DNA from: Clostridia bacterium
GTDB taxonomy: Bacteria; Bacillota_E; SLMV01; PUMD01
Direction of reading: 5' to 3'
DNA: 17,733 bases
NCBI GenBank assembly: GCA_007128555.1
Contig: SKXF01000434.1
Coordinates: forward strand, 1 to 17,733
Shown here: piece after piece, positions 7,335-14,878 of the stretch
Position numbering within the stretch: the first letter of the stretch is position 1
Layout: the number at the start of each line of letters is the position of its first letter
The notes under the pieces: model-generated
What the model saw: only the letters and a program-made list of their open reading frames with translations
Databases searched by the model: none
What the model was told of the DNA's origin: nothing
Made by a program: the position numbers and the translations under genes

Positions 7335-7967
7335 ATGGGTGTGTTTGAAAATCGCGCTGATGCAGGCCGCCAGCTGCTGGAGAAGATCGGTCGCGAGGAT
7401 GTGTACGATCTCGTCCTGGGCGTTCCCCGGGGCGGCATTCCAGTGGCCGCAGTCGTATCCAGGGGCCTCAGGCTGCCCCTTCATGCGGCTCTGTCGAACA
7501 AGATTCGAGCGCCGTGGAACCCCGAACTGGCCGTGGGTGCGGTTGGCGAAGACGGATCAGCCCTGAAGGACCCGGACACCGATGCGCGAGGCCTCTTGAA
7601 TGATGAGGAGTTCAAAATCGCCAAAAACGAGGCTATGGCTGAGCTGAGGCGACGTATAGACCTCTACGGATCAATTGGGGACGATGTTAGGGATAAACGG
7701 GTGCTCCTGGTTGATGATGGCGCTGCGACCGGGTTGACCCTCAGGGCCTCTCTGCTCTCCCTCAGGAACATGGGTGCCGGCTGGCTCAGCGTTGCCCTGC
7801 CAGTCGCCTCTCCGAATGCCGCCGAGACACTTCGGGAGGAATCCGACGAGACCCTGATCCTGATTGTGCCCGTGATATTCAGGGCCGTGGGTCAGTTCTA
7901 TCGCAATTTTGGCCCGGTTCGAGACGGGGAAGTCCTTGACCATCTATGGCGCAACCCGTATGAATAG
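7335..7967 (+). CDS. Type I phosphoribosyltransferase domain protein
   Basis: The 210-aa protein belongs to the stand-alone PRTase group with the pattern F.NR.DAG..L and LGVPRGG (29-35), an early phosphate-binding loop. The PRPP-binding signature is VLLVDDGAATG (123-133), with the two consecutive Asp residues required by the family. The central SNKIRAPWNPELAVGAV block and the late AVGQFYRNFGPV block are typical of this uncharacterised subgroup, which lacks motifs pointing to a particular nucleobase. The start ATG 7335 follows GGAGAGG; a GTG one codon earlier is also possible. It follows the lipid kinase by 24 bases, so the two may be co-transcribed, but no shared pathway is evident. Confidence 0.9.
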   Translation: MGVFENRADAGRQLLEKIGREDVYDLVLGVPRGGIPVAAVVSRGLRLPLHAALSNKIRAPWNPELAVGAVGEDGSALKDPDTDARGLLNDEEFKIAKNEAMAELRRRIDLYGSIGDDVRDKRVLLVDDGAATGLTLRASLLSLRNMGAGWLSVALPVASPNAAETLREESDETLILIVPVIFRAVGQFYRNFGPVRDGEVLDHLWRNPYE

Positions 7968-8006
7968 TGTTTACTCTTCCCGTTCAACCTAGGGTGGGAA
8001 GGTGTG

Positions 8007-8282
8007 ATGATCGTGCACGAGGGACGAATAGCAGTAGAGCAGGGCCTGAAGGCAGTGGCACAGAGGCTTTCTCAGTCAGGATTTGAGATCACGGCGATTC
8101 CATCGACGGGTGCACATATCCCTGGTGATGTGGATGCCGTTGTCATCACCGGAGGCGACCAGAATATGATGGGGCAGCAGGATACGCGTCTCACAGTTCC
8201 GGTGATCGATGCAAGGGGTATGGATCCTGACCAGGTCGTAGCGGACCTTCGGCAACGCCTTGAGGTAACGGGTGGCAGCTGA
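8007..8282 (+). CDS. UPF0180 (YkuS-like) small protein
   Basis: A 91-aa protein with the family hallmarks EQGLKAVAQRL near the N terminus and VVITGGDQNMMGQQDT in the middle, then VPVIDARGMDPDQV. UPF0180 proteins such as Bacillus YkuS are short, single-domain and of unknown function. The order (amphipathic helix, short strand, Asp-rich loop) suggests a small alpha/beta fold. ATG 8007 (or GTG 8004) follows GGGTGGGAAGG. The spacer to the preceding gene is 39 bases, and the next gene, yyaC, converges from the other strand. Confidence 0.9.
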   Translation: MIVHEGRIAVEQGLKAVAQRLSQSGFEITAIPSTGAHIPGDVDAVVITGGDQNMMGQQDTRLTVPVIDARGMDPDQVVADLRQRLEVTGGS

Positions 8283-8285
8283 CGT

Positions 8286-8314
8286 GGCAACGGCCGTGTT
8301 TGTGCCCGGTTGCC
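8286..8314. terminator. Weak hairpin between convergent genes
   Basis: GGCAAC (8286-8291) and GTTGCC (8309-8314) are inverted copies, extendable by two G-C pairs across a one-base bulge, in the 57-base gap between the converging UPF0180 and yyaC genes. This is where a bidirectional terminator would be expected, but there is no T-tract on either strand, so the call rests on position and a modest stem. Confidence 0.25.
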
Positions 8315-8339
8315 CGTGAAGGGGGGCCGGGCTCTGGCC

Positions 8340-8897
8340 TCAATCTACTCTCTGCCCAGATGTCGGTACGGCAAGGCGTTCTTGCCCGGTACTCAGAATT
8401 TCAGCGCCTATCCGAATCCCCTCTGCGATCCACCTGGCCATCGCCATTACCACGCTAAGGCGTGTATTCTGCAGCACGTAGTACTCCATGAATCCGTTGA
8501 CGTTCACCGTACCTGCTATGTGCATCGTACCCACCTCTGGGAGCTGCTTCTGTACTCCAGCTCCGGGACGCAAGGGCCCATCGGACAGCGAGACGGTGCC
8601 GACATGTTTGCGGGTGCCAAGACAGGCGTCGACGGCCAGGATGGGGCTGAGTGTCTCGTAATTCTTCACGAACTGATGTAGATTGGTAGCGTGGATCGGC
8701 GAATCTATCGTTCCCCAGGATTGGAGGTCTTTGCACTCGGACTCGAGCATTGACCCGATCAGCGGGCCCAGCGCGTCGCCGGTCGACCTGTCGGTGCCAA
8801 TGCAGACAACCTCGAAGGGGGAGGGCCAGCACATTCTGGCCACATGGCGTCCCAATTTACCTGGGGTGTCTCTGCGTGGATCAAATCGAATCCTCAT
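8340..8897 (-). CDS. yyaC: YyaC / DUF1256 sporulation protein (GPR-like fold)
   Basis: YyaC-family proteins occur in endospore formers and are distant relatives of the germination protease GPR. The 185-aa product has the hallmark CIGTDRSTGDALGP (32-45), AVDACLG (88-94) and SDGPLRPGAGVQKQLPEVG. Aspartates D41 (GDALGP) and D90 (AVDACLG) sit where GPR has its two catalytic aspartates, which makes a peptidase role plausible though not established for the family. On the - strand, ATG 8897 follows GGGAGGA at four-base spacing, so I reject the longer frame from 8924. In Bacillus yyaC also lies beside spo0J on the opposite strand, so the orientation is conserved even though about 4 kb of other genes now separate them. 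A SigE-like promoter lies just upstream. Confidence 0.93.
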   Translation of the reverse strand: MRIRFDPRRDTPGKLGRHVARMCWPSPFEVVCIGTDRSTGDALGPLIGSMLESECKDLQSWGTIDSPIHATNLHQFVKNYETLSPILAVDACLGTRKHVGTVSLSDGPLRPGAGVQKQLPEVGTMHIAGTVNVNGFMEYYVLQNTRLSVVMAMARWIAEGIRIGAEILSTGQERLAVPTSGQRVD

Positions 8898-8930
8898 AGT
8901 TTCCTCCCAATGCCCCGCAGGCATAACTGA

Positions 8931-8959
8931 AGTATATGGAGTTTGTCCCTAGAATATGT
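8931..8959 (-). promoter_or_regulatory. Candidate SigE-type sporulation promoter for yyaC
   Basis: Read on the - strand, ACATATT (8959-8953) resembles the SigE -35 KMATATT (6 of 7) and CATATACT (8938-8931) the -10 CATACAHT (7 of 8), separated by exactly 14 bases, the usual spacing. Transcription would start about 28 bases before the yyaC ATG, just ahead of its ribosome binding site. The match was made by eye against the Bacillus consensus. Bacillus yyaC may use a forespore sigma factor instead, so the sigma assignment is less certain than the promoter itself. Confidence 0.45.
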
Positions 8960-8980
8960 ATGGGCGATTGGAGGGCGACA

Positions 8981-10018
8981 ATGTCCAGGCGAGGGCCCGA
9001 GGGATTCCTCCATATCATCACTGTTGCAGCAGCCTATGTGGGGGCCGTGGTAGGAGGCGGTTTCGCAACGGGTCGAGAGGTACTTCACTTCTTCGCCTCG
9101 CCTATGAATGTTGACGGATCTGCCCTCCTGCTGGCTACAGGAGGTTTCATGCTCGGCGGTGCAGGGCTCATGATCCTGATAGGCCGCCTGGATGCCCGCT
9201 CATCCGGCGAGATCATCGCCTTGGCCTGTCCAGGGCCGTCCAGTAGCCTGTGGACGCGACGACTTATCACGCTCTTCTATTTCTTGATCCTCGGGGTTGT
9301 CTTTTCGGCAGCGGCCGCCCTGGCCGACGGCTGGGGACTCCCTCCTCCCCTCGGAGCCCTTGGCATGGCAGCAGCCGTAGGGAGCTGCCTGATCATCGGG
9401 TCCCGTGGGATTCGTGCCGTGAACCTGCTGCTGCTGGCTGTTCTTGGAATCGTCCTTCTGTCGACTGCCCTTGGGCTGACGCCACCCGCAACAGTCCCTA
9501 TCGCCAGCCTAAGTGAGGGAGCAGGGATCCTTGCCCCGGTACTCTACGTCAGCTACAATCTCGTCTTTGCCCTTGCAGTCTTCCCGAACCTGGCATCAGC
9601 AAATGCGAAAACCGGTATCGCTGGAGCTGTGATGGGAGGCGGTCTCCTCGGGATCTTATGCTGGGCCGAGTGGCGGATCATGGCAGAGGTATACCGCAAT
9701 GTGGCCTGGGCTGACGTTCCACTGCGAGTTGCTGTATCCCTGGTTCGTCCTTGTATTGGCAACGTCTATCCCAGCCTGGTGTTGTTCTCCCTATTGACCA
9801 CAGGAATCGCTGTGGGCAGTGGGCTCGTGGGTGCACGCTCCATAGGGATGCCTCGTTGGAAGTCCGTCGCATTTGCGGTACTACTCGCGCTACCTGTCTC
9901 CATGGTTGATCTGGCGCGGCTCGTACAGACGCTGTATCCACTGCTGGGCTGGCTCTTCATGCTGTTTTGGCTGCAACTGCTTCGTCGCAGCTGGCGGCTC
10001 CGTCCGTTCCGCTGGTAG
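8981..10018 (+). CDS. YkvI-type multi-span membrane transporter
   Basis: This is a 345-aa integral membrane protein with about ten hydrophobic segments. The N-terminal block YVGAVVGGGFATGREVLHFF is the signature of the YkvI family, a branch of the APC/LeuT-like superfamily in which the first helix is broken by glycines. Substrate is unknown; the family has no charged substrate-site pattern I can interpret. ATG 8981 is chosen because GGAGGG (8970-8975) precedes it at five-base spacing; the frame is open back to 8936 without a comparable site. It is divergent from yyaC, sharing an 83-base spacer. A weak vegetative-type -10 (TAGAAT, 8950-8955) could serve it, overlapping the yyaC promoter, so the two genes may be inversely expressed (inference). 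Confidence 0.85.
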   Translation: MSRRGPEGFLHIITVAAAYVGAVVGGGFATGREVLHFFASPMNVDGSALLLATGGFMLGGAGLMILIGRLDARSSGEIIALACPGPSSSLWTRRLITLFYFLILGVVFSAAAALADGWGLPPPLGALGMAAAVGSCLIIGSRGIRAVNLLLLAVLGIVLLSTALGLTPPATVPIASLSEGAGILAPVLYVSYNLVFALAVFPNLASANAKTGIAGAVMGGGLLGILCWAEWRIMAEVYRNVAWADVPLRVAVSLVRPCIGNVYPSLVLFSLLTTGIAVGSGLVGARSIGMPRWKSVAFAVLLALPVSMVDLARLVQTLYPLLGWLFMLFWLQLLRRSWRLRPFRW

Positions 10019-10021
10019 CAA

Positions 10022-10050
10022 CGGACGTGCAGGCCGGGATATGGTATGCT
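10022..10050 (+). promoter_or_regulatory. Weak promoter candidate before the TPR gene
   Basis: The 102-base gap after the YkvI gene contains TGGTATGCT, an extended -10-like sequence (TATGCT at 10045-10050, 4 of 6 to consensus) with only a poor -35 (CGGACG, 3 of 6) 17 bases upstream. The gap is the longest between the yyaC spacer and the rpsF leader, so a promoter here is reasonable, but the match is weak. Otherwise the gap holds only the TPR gene's ribosome binding site (GGGAGGT, 10108-10114). Confidence 0.22.
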
Positions 10051-10120
10051 AGATACTAGACAAGCTGTCGGGCGAGAAGCGCAGTTGATCGACCACGCAA
10101 TATAGAAGGGAGGTCCGCAA

Positions 10121-10750
10121 ATGCACGAAGACGAAGGCACGGAGCAGTCGACGACCGAAGAAGAGTTTCAGCGTGCAGTTGAGCTGTTGGGCCGGGGACA
10201 TAATGGTGAGGCTCTGCGGATCCTTCTGCCTCTGATTGAGCAGGATCCGGATCATGCTGATGCCCTAAACAAAGCAGGTGTTGCCTACGCAGGGCTCAAG
10301 GAGATGGTGGGGGCTGAGAACTGTTTCCTGCGGGCGATTATCGCCAATCCACGGCACGTTGCCGCCCTCTCCAACCTGGGTAACATATACCTTGACCGGG
10401 ACGACACGACACGGGCGATCGCACTGTATAAGAAGGCGATTAAATACGAACCTGATTATTCAGCAGCACACAACAACATCGCCGCAGCCTACAGGCGGAC
10501 CGGTGAACGCGGCAAACAGGTTGAGCACTTTAAGAAGAGCCAGCGTCTGAAAGTCAAGAGCCAGGAGAGTCAACAAGATGAGGTTCGCCGGCCCTGGACC
10601 CGACGTCGGGCTCGTACTGCCGACAATCCAAGTGAGACGGACCAGGCGGAGTCGGGAGGAGCCGCCGATGCTGGGAGGCGCAGAGGATGTCTGGGCGGTA
10701 CAATCATCGGCGTAATGCTGATCGTGACCTTGCTGATCATAGTGCTCTGA
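10121..10750 (+). CDS. Tail-anchored TPR repeat protein
   Basis: The 209-aa protein carries four TPR units (about 12-45, 46-79, 80-113 and 114-147), with the typical small-residue positions in ALNKAGVAYAGL, ALSNLGNIYLDR and AAHNNIAAAYRR. These repeats bind partner proteins. Next comes a charged, low-complexity linker (148-189, many R, S, E and Q), then one hydrophobic helix at the very C terminus (about 190-209, GCLGGTIIGVMLIVTLL). This arrangement puts the TPRs in the cytoplasm, tethered by a tail anchor. ATG 10121 follows GGGAGGT at good spacing. The next gene starts inside the last 64 bases of this one in another frame, so the TM-coding region is read twice and the two products are probably made together. 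No family name beyond TPR can be given. Confidence 0.88.
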   Translation: MHEDEGTEQSTTEEEFQRAVELLGRGHNGEALRILLPLIEQDPDHADALNKAGVAYAGLKEMVGAENCFLRAIIANPRHVAALSNLGNIYLDRDDTTRAIALYKKAIKYEPDYSAAHNNIAAAYRRTGERGKQVEHFKKSQRLKVKSQESQQDEVRRPWTRRRARTADNPSETDQAESGGAADAGRRRGCLGGTIIGVMLIVTLLIIVL

Positions 10751-12048
10751 GGCAGGCTGCGGGACCTGTGCTCTGGCTCCTCTTGTTCGCCACCATGGTA
10801 CTTTTTTTCTCCCGGGGCTATCCGCTTGTTCTGGCGCCCCAGTCGGTCACGTCTCCCCGGGTTACCCCCGTCGTGAATCGTCCATTGCCTGGGCCGGGCG
10901 TACCCATTGAGATGCTGATGACATCTCTGCCCAGTGCTGCCGGTGAGGGTGTGCCTACCGTGTTGCTAGGGATCGAGAAGGAGGAGAGACGTCTCACATG
11001 GGAGCTCGAGGGGCAATGGGAATGCCTGGATCTGCCGTGGCCTGCGGAGCTTGACGAGGAGCTGCTGACGGTCAGAGCGGATGAGGTCGTTGCAGTCGCA
11101 CCCTTTGGTGCGACTGAGCTCATTGTGCTGTCAACTCACGAAGGAGGGGCATTGCTCGAACGGTGGCCTGTTCCGCAGGGCGTGGTGACGGGTCTCTATG
11201 CCCATTCCCGGGGTCTGCTTTGTGTGTCCACCGAGTCGATCGACCCTACATGTTATCCAGGCGAGTTCACTGGGGGCTCCGATGCAGGTGAGGGTGTGGG
11301 ATCTCCTCTCTTCTCGGACCATCTCTGGTTGAGGGATCGGGGCAGTTGGGCCCAGCACTCCACGGTACTAGAGGATACTGCGGTGCTGACGTTTCACCTG
11401 GGTGCTGCAGGCTTTCCCTCTCGAGATGCCATCCTGGCCCTTCATGCAGGTGATTTCCCTGGCGGAGGAGGCCCTTTCTCGGTTCGCCTGAGCTTTCTGT
11501 CCGAGGGGGATCTTCACCGGGCGTGGCCACTGAGTCTGAGCGTCAGCCCGACGAGCCCCCCGAGCCTGGCCCTTGGCGCGACCGATGAGGCGCTTCCGTT
11601 GGTGATTGTGTGGGACAGGAGCCATGTCCTGGCCTACGGATACGGAGGTGGCGACCCCGAGTGGACATTCCAACCGCCAGGCGTTGCGTCCGGCGGCGCC
11701 GAGGTGACGAGCGCCTTCATCCTATCTGGGGGCACTGTGATCGTCACGACAGGGGGCACGGTCCATTTCCTGGACCGGGACGGCCATGCCTCGGCAGCCG
11801 TGTCCATGCGGTCACCGATCGTGGCTGCACTACCCCTTGCCCCCCTTGACGGGCTATTTGCCCTGCTGACGGAAGAGAAAATCTCCCTGTACGACGATCG
11901 GGCCCGTGAGATCTGGAGCGAGCCTGTTGACTGCCCACCTCTGGCATGGGACCTTCTCACCGTTGAAGAGGGTGATCACGCTGCTATCTACATGGGTGTA
12001 GTCACGGGCTGCCATCTCATCCAGTATCGAGTCGACTCGGCTCCATGA
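10687..12048 (+). CDS. Membrane-anchored, probable beta-propeller protein of unknown family
   Basis: I do not recognise this 453-aa protein. It has a basic N terminus, one hydrophobic segment at about 26-43 (GPVLWLLLFATMVLFF) acting as a signal anchor, then a long non-hydrophobic region rich in short beta-strand and turn patterns. The clearest block is GGTVIVTTGGTVHFLDRDG, which resembles a PQQ-type or WD-like propeller blade; earlier blocks such as ELIVLSTHEGGALLERW are similar but more diverged. The extracellular side is therefore probably a propeller that binds a ligand or partner. ATG 10687 is supported by GGGAGG (10673-10678) at eight-base spacing, and gives a 64-base overlap with the TPR gene. 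A later start at GTG 10768 would remove the overlap but has a poorer site. A run of seven T (10802-10808) lies in the anchor region. Confidence 0.75.
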   Translation: MSGRYNHRRNADRDLADHSALRQAAGPVLWLLLFATMVLFFSRGYPLVLAPQSVTSPRVTPVVNRPLPGPGVPIEMLMTSLPSAAGEGVPTVLLGIEKEERRLTWELEGQWECLDLPWPAELDEELLTVRADEVVAVAPFGATELIVLSTHEGGALLERWPVPQGVVTGLYAHSRGLLCVSTESIDPTCYPGEFTGGSDAGEGVGSPLFSDHLWLRDRGSWAQHSTVLEDTAVLTFHLGAAGFPSRDAILALHAGDFPGGGGPFSVRLSFLSEGDLHRAWPLSLSVSPTSPPSLALGATDEALPLVIVWDRSHVLAYGYGGGDPEWTFQPPGVASGGAEVTSAFILSGGTVIVTTGGTVHFLDRDGHASAAVSMRSPIVAALPLAPLDGLFALLTEEKISLYDDRAREIWSEPVDCPPLAWDLLTVEEGDHAAIYMGVVTGCHLIQYRVDSAP

Positions 12049-12058
12049 GGAGGTAACG

Positions 12059-12439
12059 TTGATCAGGAGACGTCGCTTGCCCAACTTCAAGAACGCTCAC
12101 TACTGGGCGCTGGGTGCCATACTTGCCGGGGCGCTGTTCTTGTTGCGCCTGGAACTGGATCAACTATGGCCCGCAAGTCCTCTCTGGATCCGATCCCTGG
12201 TGACCTTCGGCGCAGCTTCCGTGATCGGCGAGATATGGGTAAGCAAGTACTGGCCTTTGCTGCGGACCTCTTCGAGCGAATCGCGGGACGTGTTGATGGG
12301 GCTCATGTCCCTGGTCGTCACTCTGACCGTGGTCATTGTTCTCGTGCATATGTTTGCAGACCTCGAGCTGCCCCTGGGACCTATCGCCTGGACTTATTAC
12401 ATGTCCTACCTATTATTCGATGCTTCATACCAGTGGTGA
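12059..12439 (+). CDS. Small four-helix membrane protein, unknown
   Basis: This 126-aa protein has a basic start (MIRRRRLPNFKN) and four hydrophobic segments at about 17-33, 42-60, 77-98 and 105-123. I do not recognise a family. Two-thirds of the residues lie in membrane spans; the loops are short, with one polar cytoplasmic-type loop (SKYWPLLRTSSSESRD). The start is TTG 12059, placed after GAGGAGGT (12047-12054), which itself overlaps the stop of the propeller gene, so translation should be tightly linked. Together with the two preceding genes it could form a membrane complex. It may be lineage-specific. Confidence 0.75.
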   Translation: MIRRRRLPNFKNAHYWALGAILAGALFLLRLELDQLWPASPLWIRSLVTFGAASVIGEIWVSKYWPLLRTSSSESRDVLMGLMSLVVTLTVVIVLVHMFADLELPLGPIAWTYYMSYLLFDASYQW

Positions 12440-12467
12440 TCTATCAGCGGGTGGAGATGAAACAATT

Positions 12468-13358
12468 TTGAAGAGCCAACGATCCGCCAGTGTGGTGTTA
12501 ATCGTCGCGGTGGTCTGTGTTTCATCAGGCTCCATATTGATACGGATGGCAGATGCCCCGGCCTTGACGGTTGCCTTATATCGTCTCGGCTATGCCGCAA
12601 TCATCCACGCGCTACTGTCGGTTCCCGGAAGGCGCGACTACCTGCGCTTTGATCGCGGGACGCTTCTGAAATCCCTGGCTGCCGGCGCTGCACTGTCGGT
12701 GCATTTTGTCCTGTGGATCCTATCACTGGATCACACCACGGTGGCTGCCTCGACGGTGTTGATGTCGTTCCATCCGGTTTTCACTGCTGTGTTTGCGTAC
12801 GTCGCCCTGGGTGAGACGCTTTCACGAGGGCAGATGGTTTCCGTGGTCCTGGCTCTTATTGGAACGATTGTGATCGCCGGAGGGGCGCACTTCGCAGGTG
12901 GGTCACTCCTTGGAGATGGCCTCGCCCTCGCCGGGGGCGCAGCCCTTGCCGTCTATTTGCTTGTGGGTCGACAGGTACGCGAGAGAATCTCGACCCTCAC
13001 CTATACGACGGTTGTGTATTCCTTTGCCGCCGTGTGCGTGATGGTTCTGATGGTCATTCTTGGCCGTCCCCTGGGCGGGGGAGGGCCCCGGGAGCATCTC
13101 ATTTTCGTTGCCCTGGCCGTGGTTCCTACCCTTCTCGGGCACACACTGTTGAACTGGTCCCTGGCCCATATCCAGGCCTTTGATGTTTCTGCATCTGCCC
13201 TGGGAGAGCCTGTAGGTGCTACACTTCTTGCCTACTTCCTGTTGCACGAGGTGCCCGCCCCCCATCAGCTGGCTGGCGGCGCCATGGTACTTGTGGCCCT
13301 TGGACTACTGCTTCGAAACCGAAATGCTGCGGGCCGCTTGCGGCTCTCAGGTCGCTGA
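12468..13358 (+). CDS. EamA/DMT-family permease
   Basis: A 296-aa protein with ten predicted helices in two repeated EamA halves of five each, typical of drug/metabolite transporters. The first half contains VSSGSILIRMADAPALTVALYRL (broken here into the conserved S and R positions) and MSFHPVFTAVFAYVALGE; the second contains YSFAAVCVMVLMV and ASALGEPVGATLLAYFLLHE, the paired family signatures. The direction (export or import) and substrate cannot be told. The TTG at 12468 gives MKSQRSAS and a normal family length, though its GGAG (12453-12456) is 11 bases away. A frame open back to 12336 overlaps the preceding gene and adds 44 residues that do not look like EamA, so I reject it. Confidence 0.88.
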   Translation: MKSQRSASVVLIVAVVCVSSGSILIRMADAPALTVALYRLGYAAIIHALLSVPGRRDYLRFDRGTLLKSLAAGAALSVHFVLWILSLDHTTVAASTVLMSFHPVFTAVFAYVALGETLSRGQMVSVVLALIGTIVIAGGAHFAGGSLLGDGLALAGGAALAVYLLVGRQVRERISTLTYTTVVYSFAAVCVMVLMVILGRPLGGGGPREHLIFVALAVVPTLLGHTLLNWSLAHIQAFDVSASALGEPVGATLLAYFLLHEVPAPHQLAGGAMVLVALGLLLRNRNAAGRLRLSGR

Positions 13359-13374
13359 TCAGGGAGGTGACGAA

Positions 13375-13971
13375 ATGACCTGGCTCGACTGGATCCTCTT
13401 AGTGCTGATACTGTCTGGTGCCATCAATGGAGTGAGGCGAGGCCTCGTCTACTCCCTCTTTGGCCTTGCAGGTCTTGTCGCTGCTCTTGCAGCGGGCTGG
13501 TCTTATTCTTCACAGATAGTTGCGCATCTCGAGGAGGCGTGGGGCTGGCAGACTCGGTTGGAAGAGTACCTGGCGCTCACGGTGCCGTTCCCTGCCGAGG
13601 TAGGAGGCGTGCTGTCTCCCGGTGCAAACTACTCCGAATTTGCGGGCTCGGTGCTGCTAATACTGGGTTTCGTTGTGGTGTTCCTGGCGGTTCTGGCGGT
13701 CGTTCGACTCCTTGCCCACCTGTTTCGGGCCGTAATCAGTGGAGGTTTCACAGGGGCCCTCGACCGTCTTATGGGAGGCCTATTCGGCTTCTTCACTTCC
13801 ACCATCTCAGCGAGTGTCTGCCTGGGAATTATGGTGATGCTTTCTGCCTCGATGCCCTTTATGACATGGGCCGGCGCTGCGGTCGAGGCGTCCTCGCTGG
13901 GTAGAGAATTGGCAAGGGTGTTCTACCTGCTCAGTCCTCTGAGCGAGCATCTGTTGGAATTATTGACCTGA
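13375..13971 (+). CDS. CvpA family membrane protein
   Basis: A 198-aa protein beginning MTWLDWILLVLILSGAINGV and continuing RRGLVYSLFGLAGL, the standard CvpA opening, with four membrane helices at about 4-20, 27-47, 92-115 and 137-160. CvpA proteins are needed for colicin V production in E. coli and have been linked to envelope stress and cell-wall phenotypes elsewhere; the molecular role is unclear. The region between helices 2 and 3 (48-88) is a polar loop. ATG 13375 follows AGGGAGGTGA (13361-13370) at good spacing; an open frame reaching back to 13216 overlaps EamA and is ignored. It precedes the MscS gene by only 10 bases, so these two are probably translated from one message. Confidence 0.9.
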   Translation: MTWLDWILLVLILSGAINGVRRGLVYSLFGLAGLVAALAAGWSYSSQIVAHLEEAWGWQTRLEEYLALTVPFPAEVGGVLSPGANYSEFAGSVLLILGFVVVFLAVLAVVRLLAHLFRAVISGGFTGALDRLMGGLFGFFTSTISASVCLGIMVMLSASMPFMTWAGAAVEASSLGRELARVFYLLSPLSEHLLELLT

Positions 13972-13981
13972 CGGGGGGTGT

Positions 13982-14878
13982 TTGTTGTTGACCTGGGCTG
14001 AAATCTGGATGCAGTACGAGACATACTTACGGCCAGCTACCTGGCTGCGGACTCTGTCTATTGTTCTTCCCATTCTCCTCGTGTTTCACCTGTTGATAAG
14101 GATCGGGTTTGCTGCGATTGATCGGGGGATTGACCTCACAGAGCGGCGGATCACCAGCGAGGAAGAGATTCGGAGGGCGGAGACCCTTCGAGGCCTGCTC
14201 AAGTCGCTGGTCAGGTACCTTGTGGATTTCATGGCTCTGACCACGGTGCTTCCGCTCCTGGGTATTCCCGCTGCACAACTGCTTGCGGGGGCCGGGGTAG
14301 TCGGGCTCGCCATAGGCTTTGGTGCCCAGAACCTGGTGCGCGATGTGATTGCAGGCTTCTTCTTTCTCCATGAAAACCAGTTCACCGTGGGGGACTTCGT
14401 TGAGACCGAGGGCGTGATGGGCGTGGTGGAAGATATGGGGCTTCGAGTGACTCGCCTGCGCAACTTCGGAGGGCAGATCCATTTCCTTCCGAATGGAAGC
14501 ATCGGACTGGTGACCAACTACTCCCGCGGCTCCATGCGGGCCATGGTCGATGTGGATGTGGCCTATGAAGAAGATGTCGACGAGGCTCTGGCTGTGCTCG
14601 ACGAGCTGTGTGAGGATATGGGGGAGCTGGTTGAGGGCATCGTTGAAGGACCCCTGGTCCTGGGGGTCCAGTCTCTCAACGACTCGTCTGTGACACTGCG
14701 GGTGATGGCCAGGGCTGCCAGCATGCAGCAGTGGGCCGTGGAGAGGACCATGCGCCGCATGATCAAGCAGAGATTTGTCGAGCGCGGGGTTGAGATTCCC
14801 TATCCCAGGCGGGTCATGGTGCCTCTCACCCACACATCCATCGAGAGCTGTGAACCAGAAGAGGAGGGAGCAGAGTGA
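13982..14878 (+). CDS. MscS-family mechanosensitive ion channel
   Basis: A small-conductance mechanosensitive channel that opens under membrane tension to release solutes. The 298-aa protein has TM1 at about 22-44, TM2 at about 76-94 and the pore-lining TM3 with GAGVVGLAIGFGAQNLVRDV (103-122). It is followed by the beta-domain lead HENQFTVGDFVE and LPNGSIGLVTNYSRG, then the C-terminal alpha/beta cage with EIPYPRR. The size and absence of extra N-terminal helices place it in the YkuT/MscS core group. Three consecutive TTG codons (13982, 13985, 13988) follow GGGGGGTG (13973-13980), and any of them could be the start; by spacing the second or third is more likely. The stop overlaps the DUF951 start (GTGA). 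Confidence 0.94.
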   Translation: MLLTWAEIWMQYETYLRPATWLRTLSIVLPILLVFHLLIRIGFAAIDRGIDLTERRITSEEEIRRAETLRGLLKSLVRYLVDFMALTTVLPLLGIPAAQLLAGAGVVGLAIGFGAQNLVRDVIAGFFFLHENQFTVGDFVETEGVMGVVEDMGLRVTRLRNFGGQIHFLPNGSIGLVTNYSRGSMRAMVDVDVAYEEDVDEALAVLDELCEDMGELVEGIVEGPLVLGVQSLNDSSVTLRVMARAASMQQWAVERTMRRMIKQRFVERGVEIPYPRRVMVPLTHTSIESCEPEEEGAE

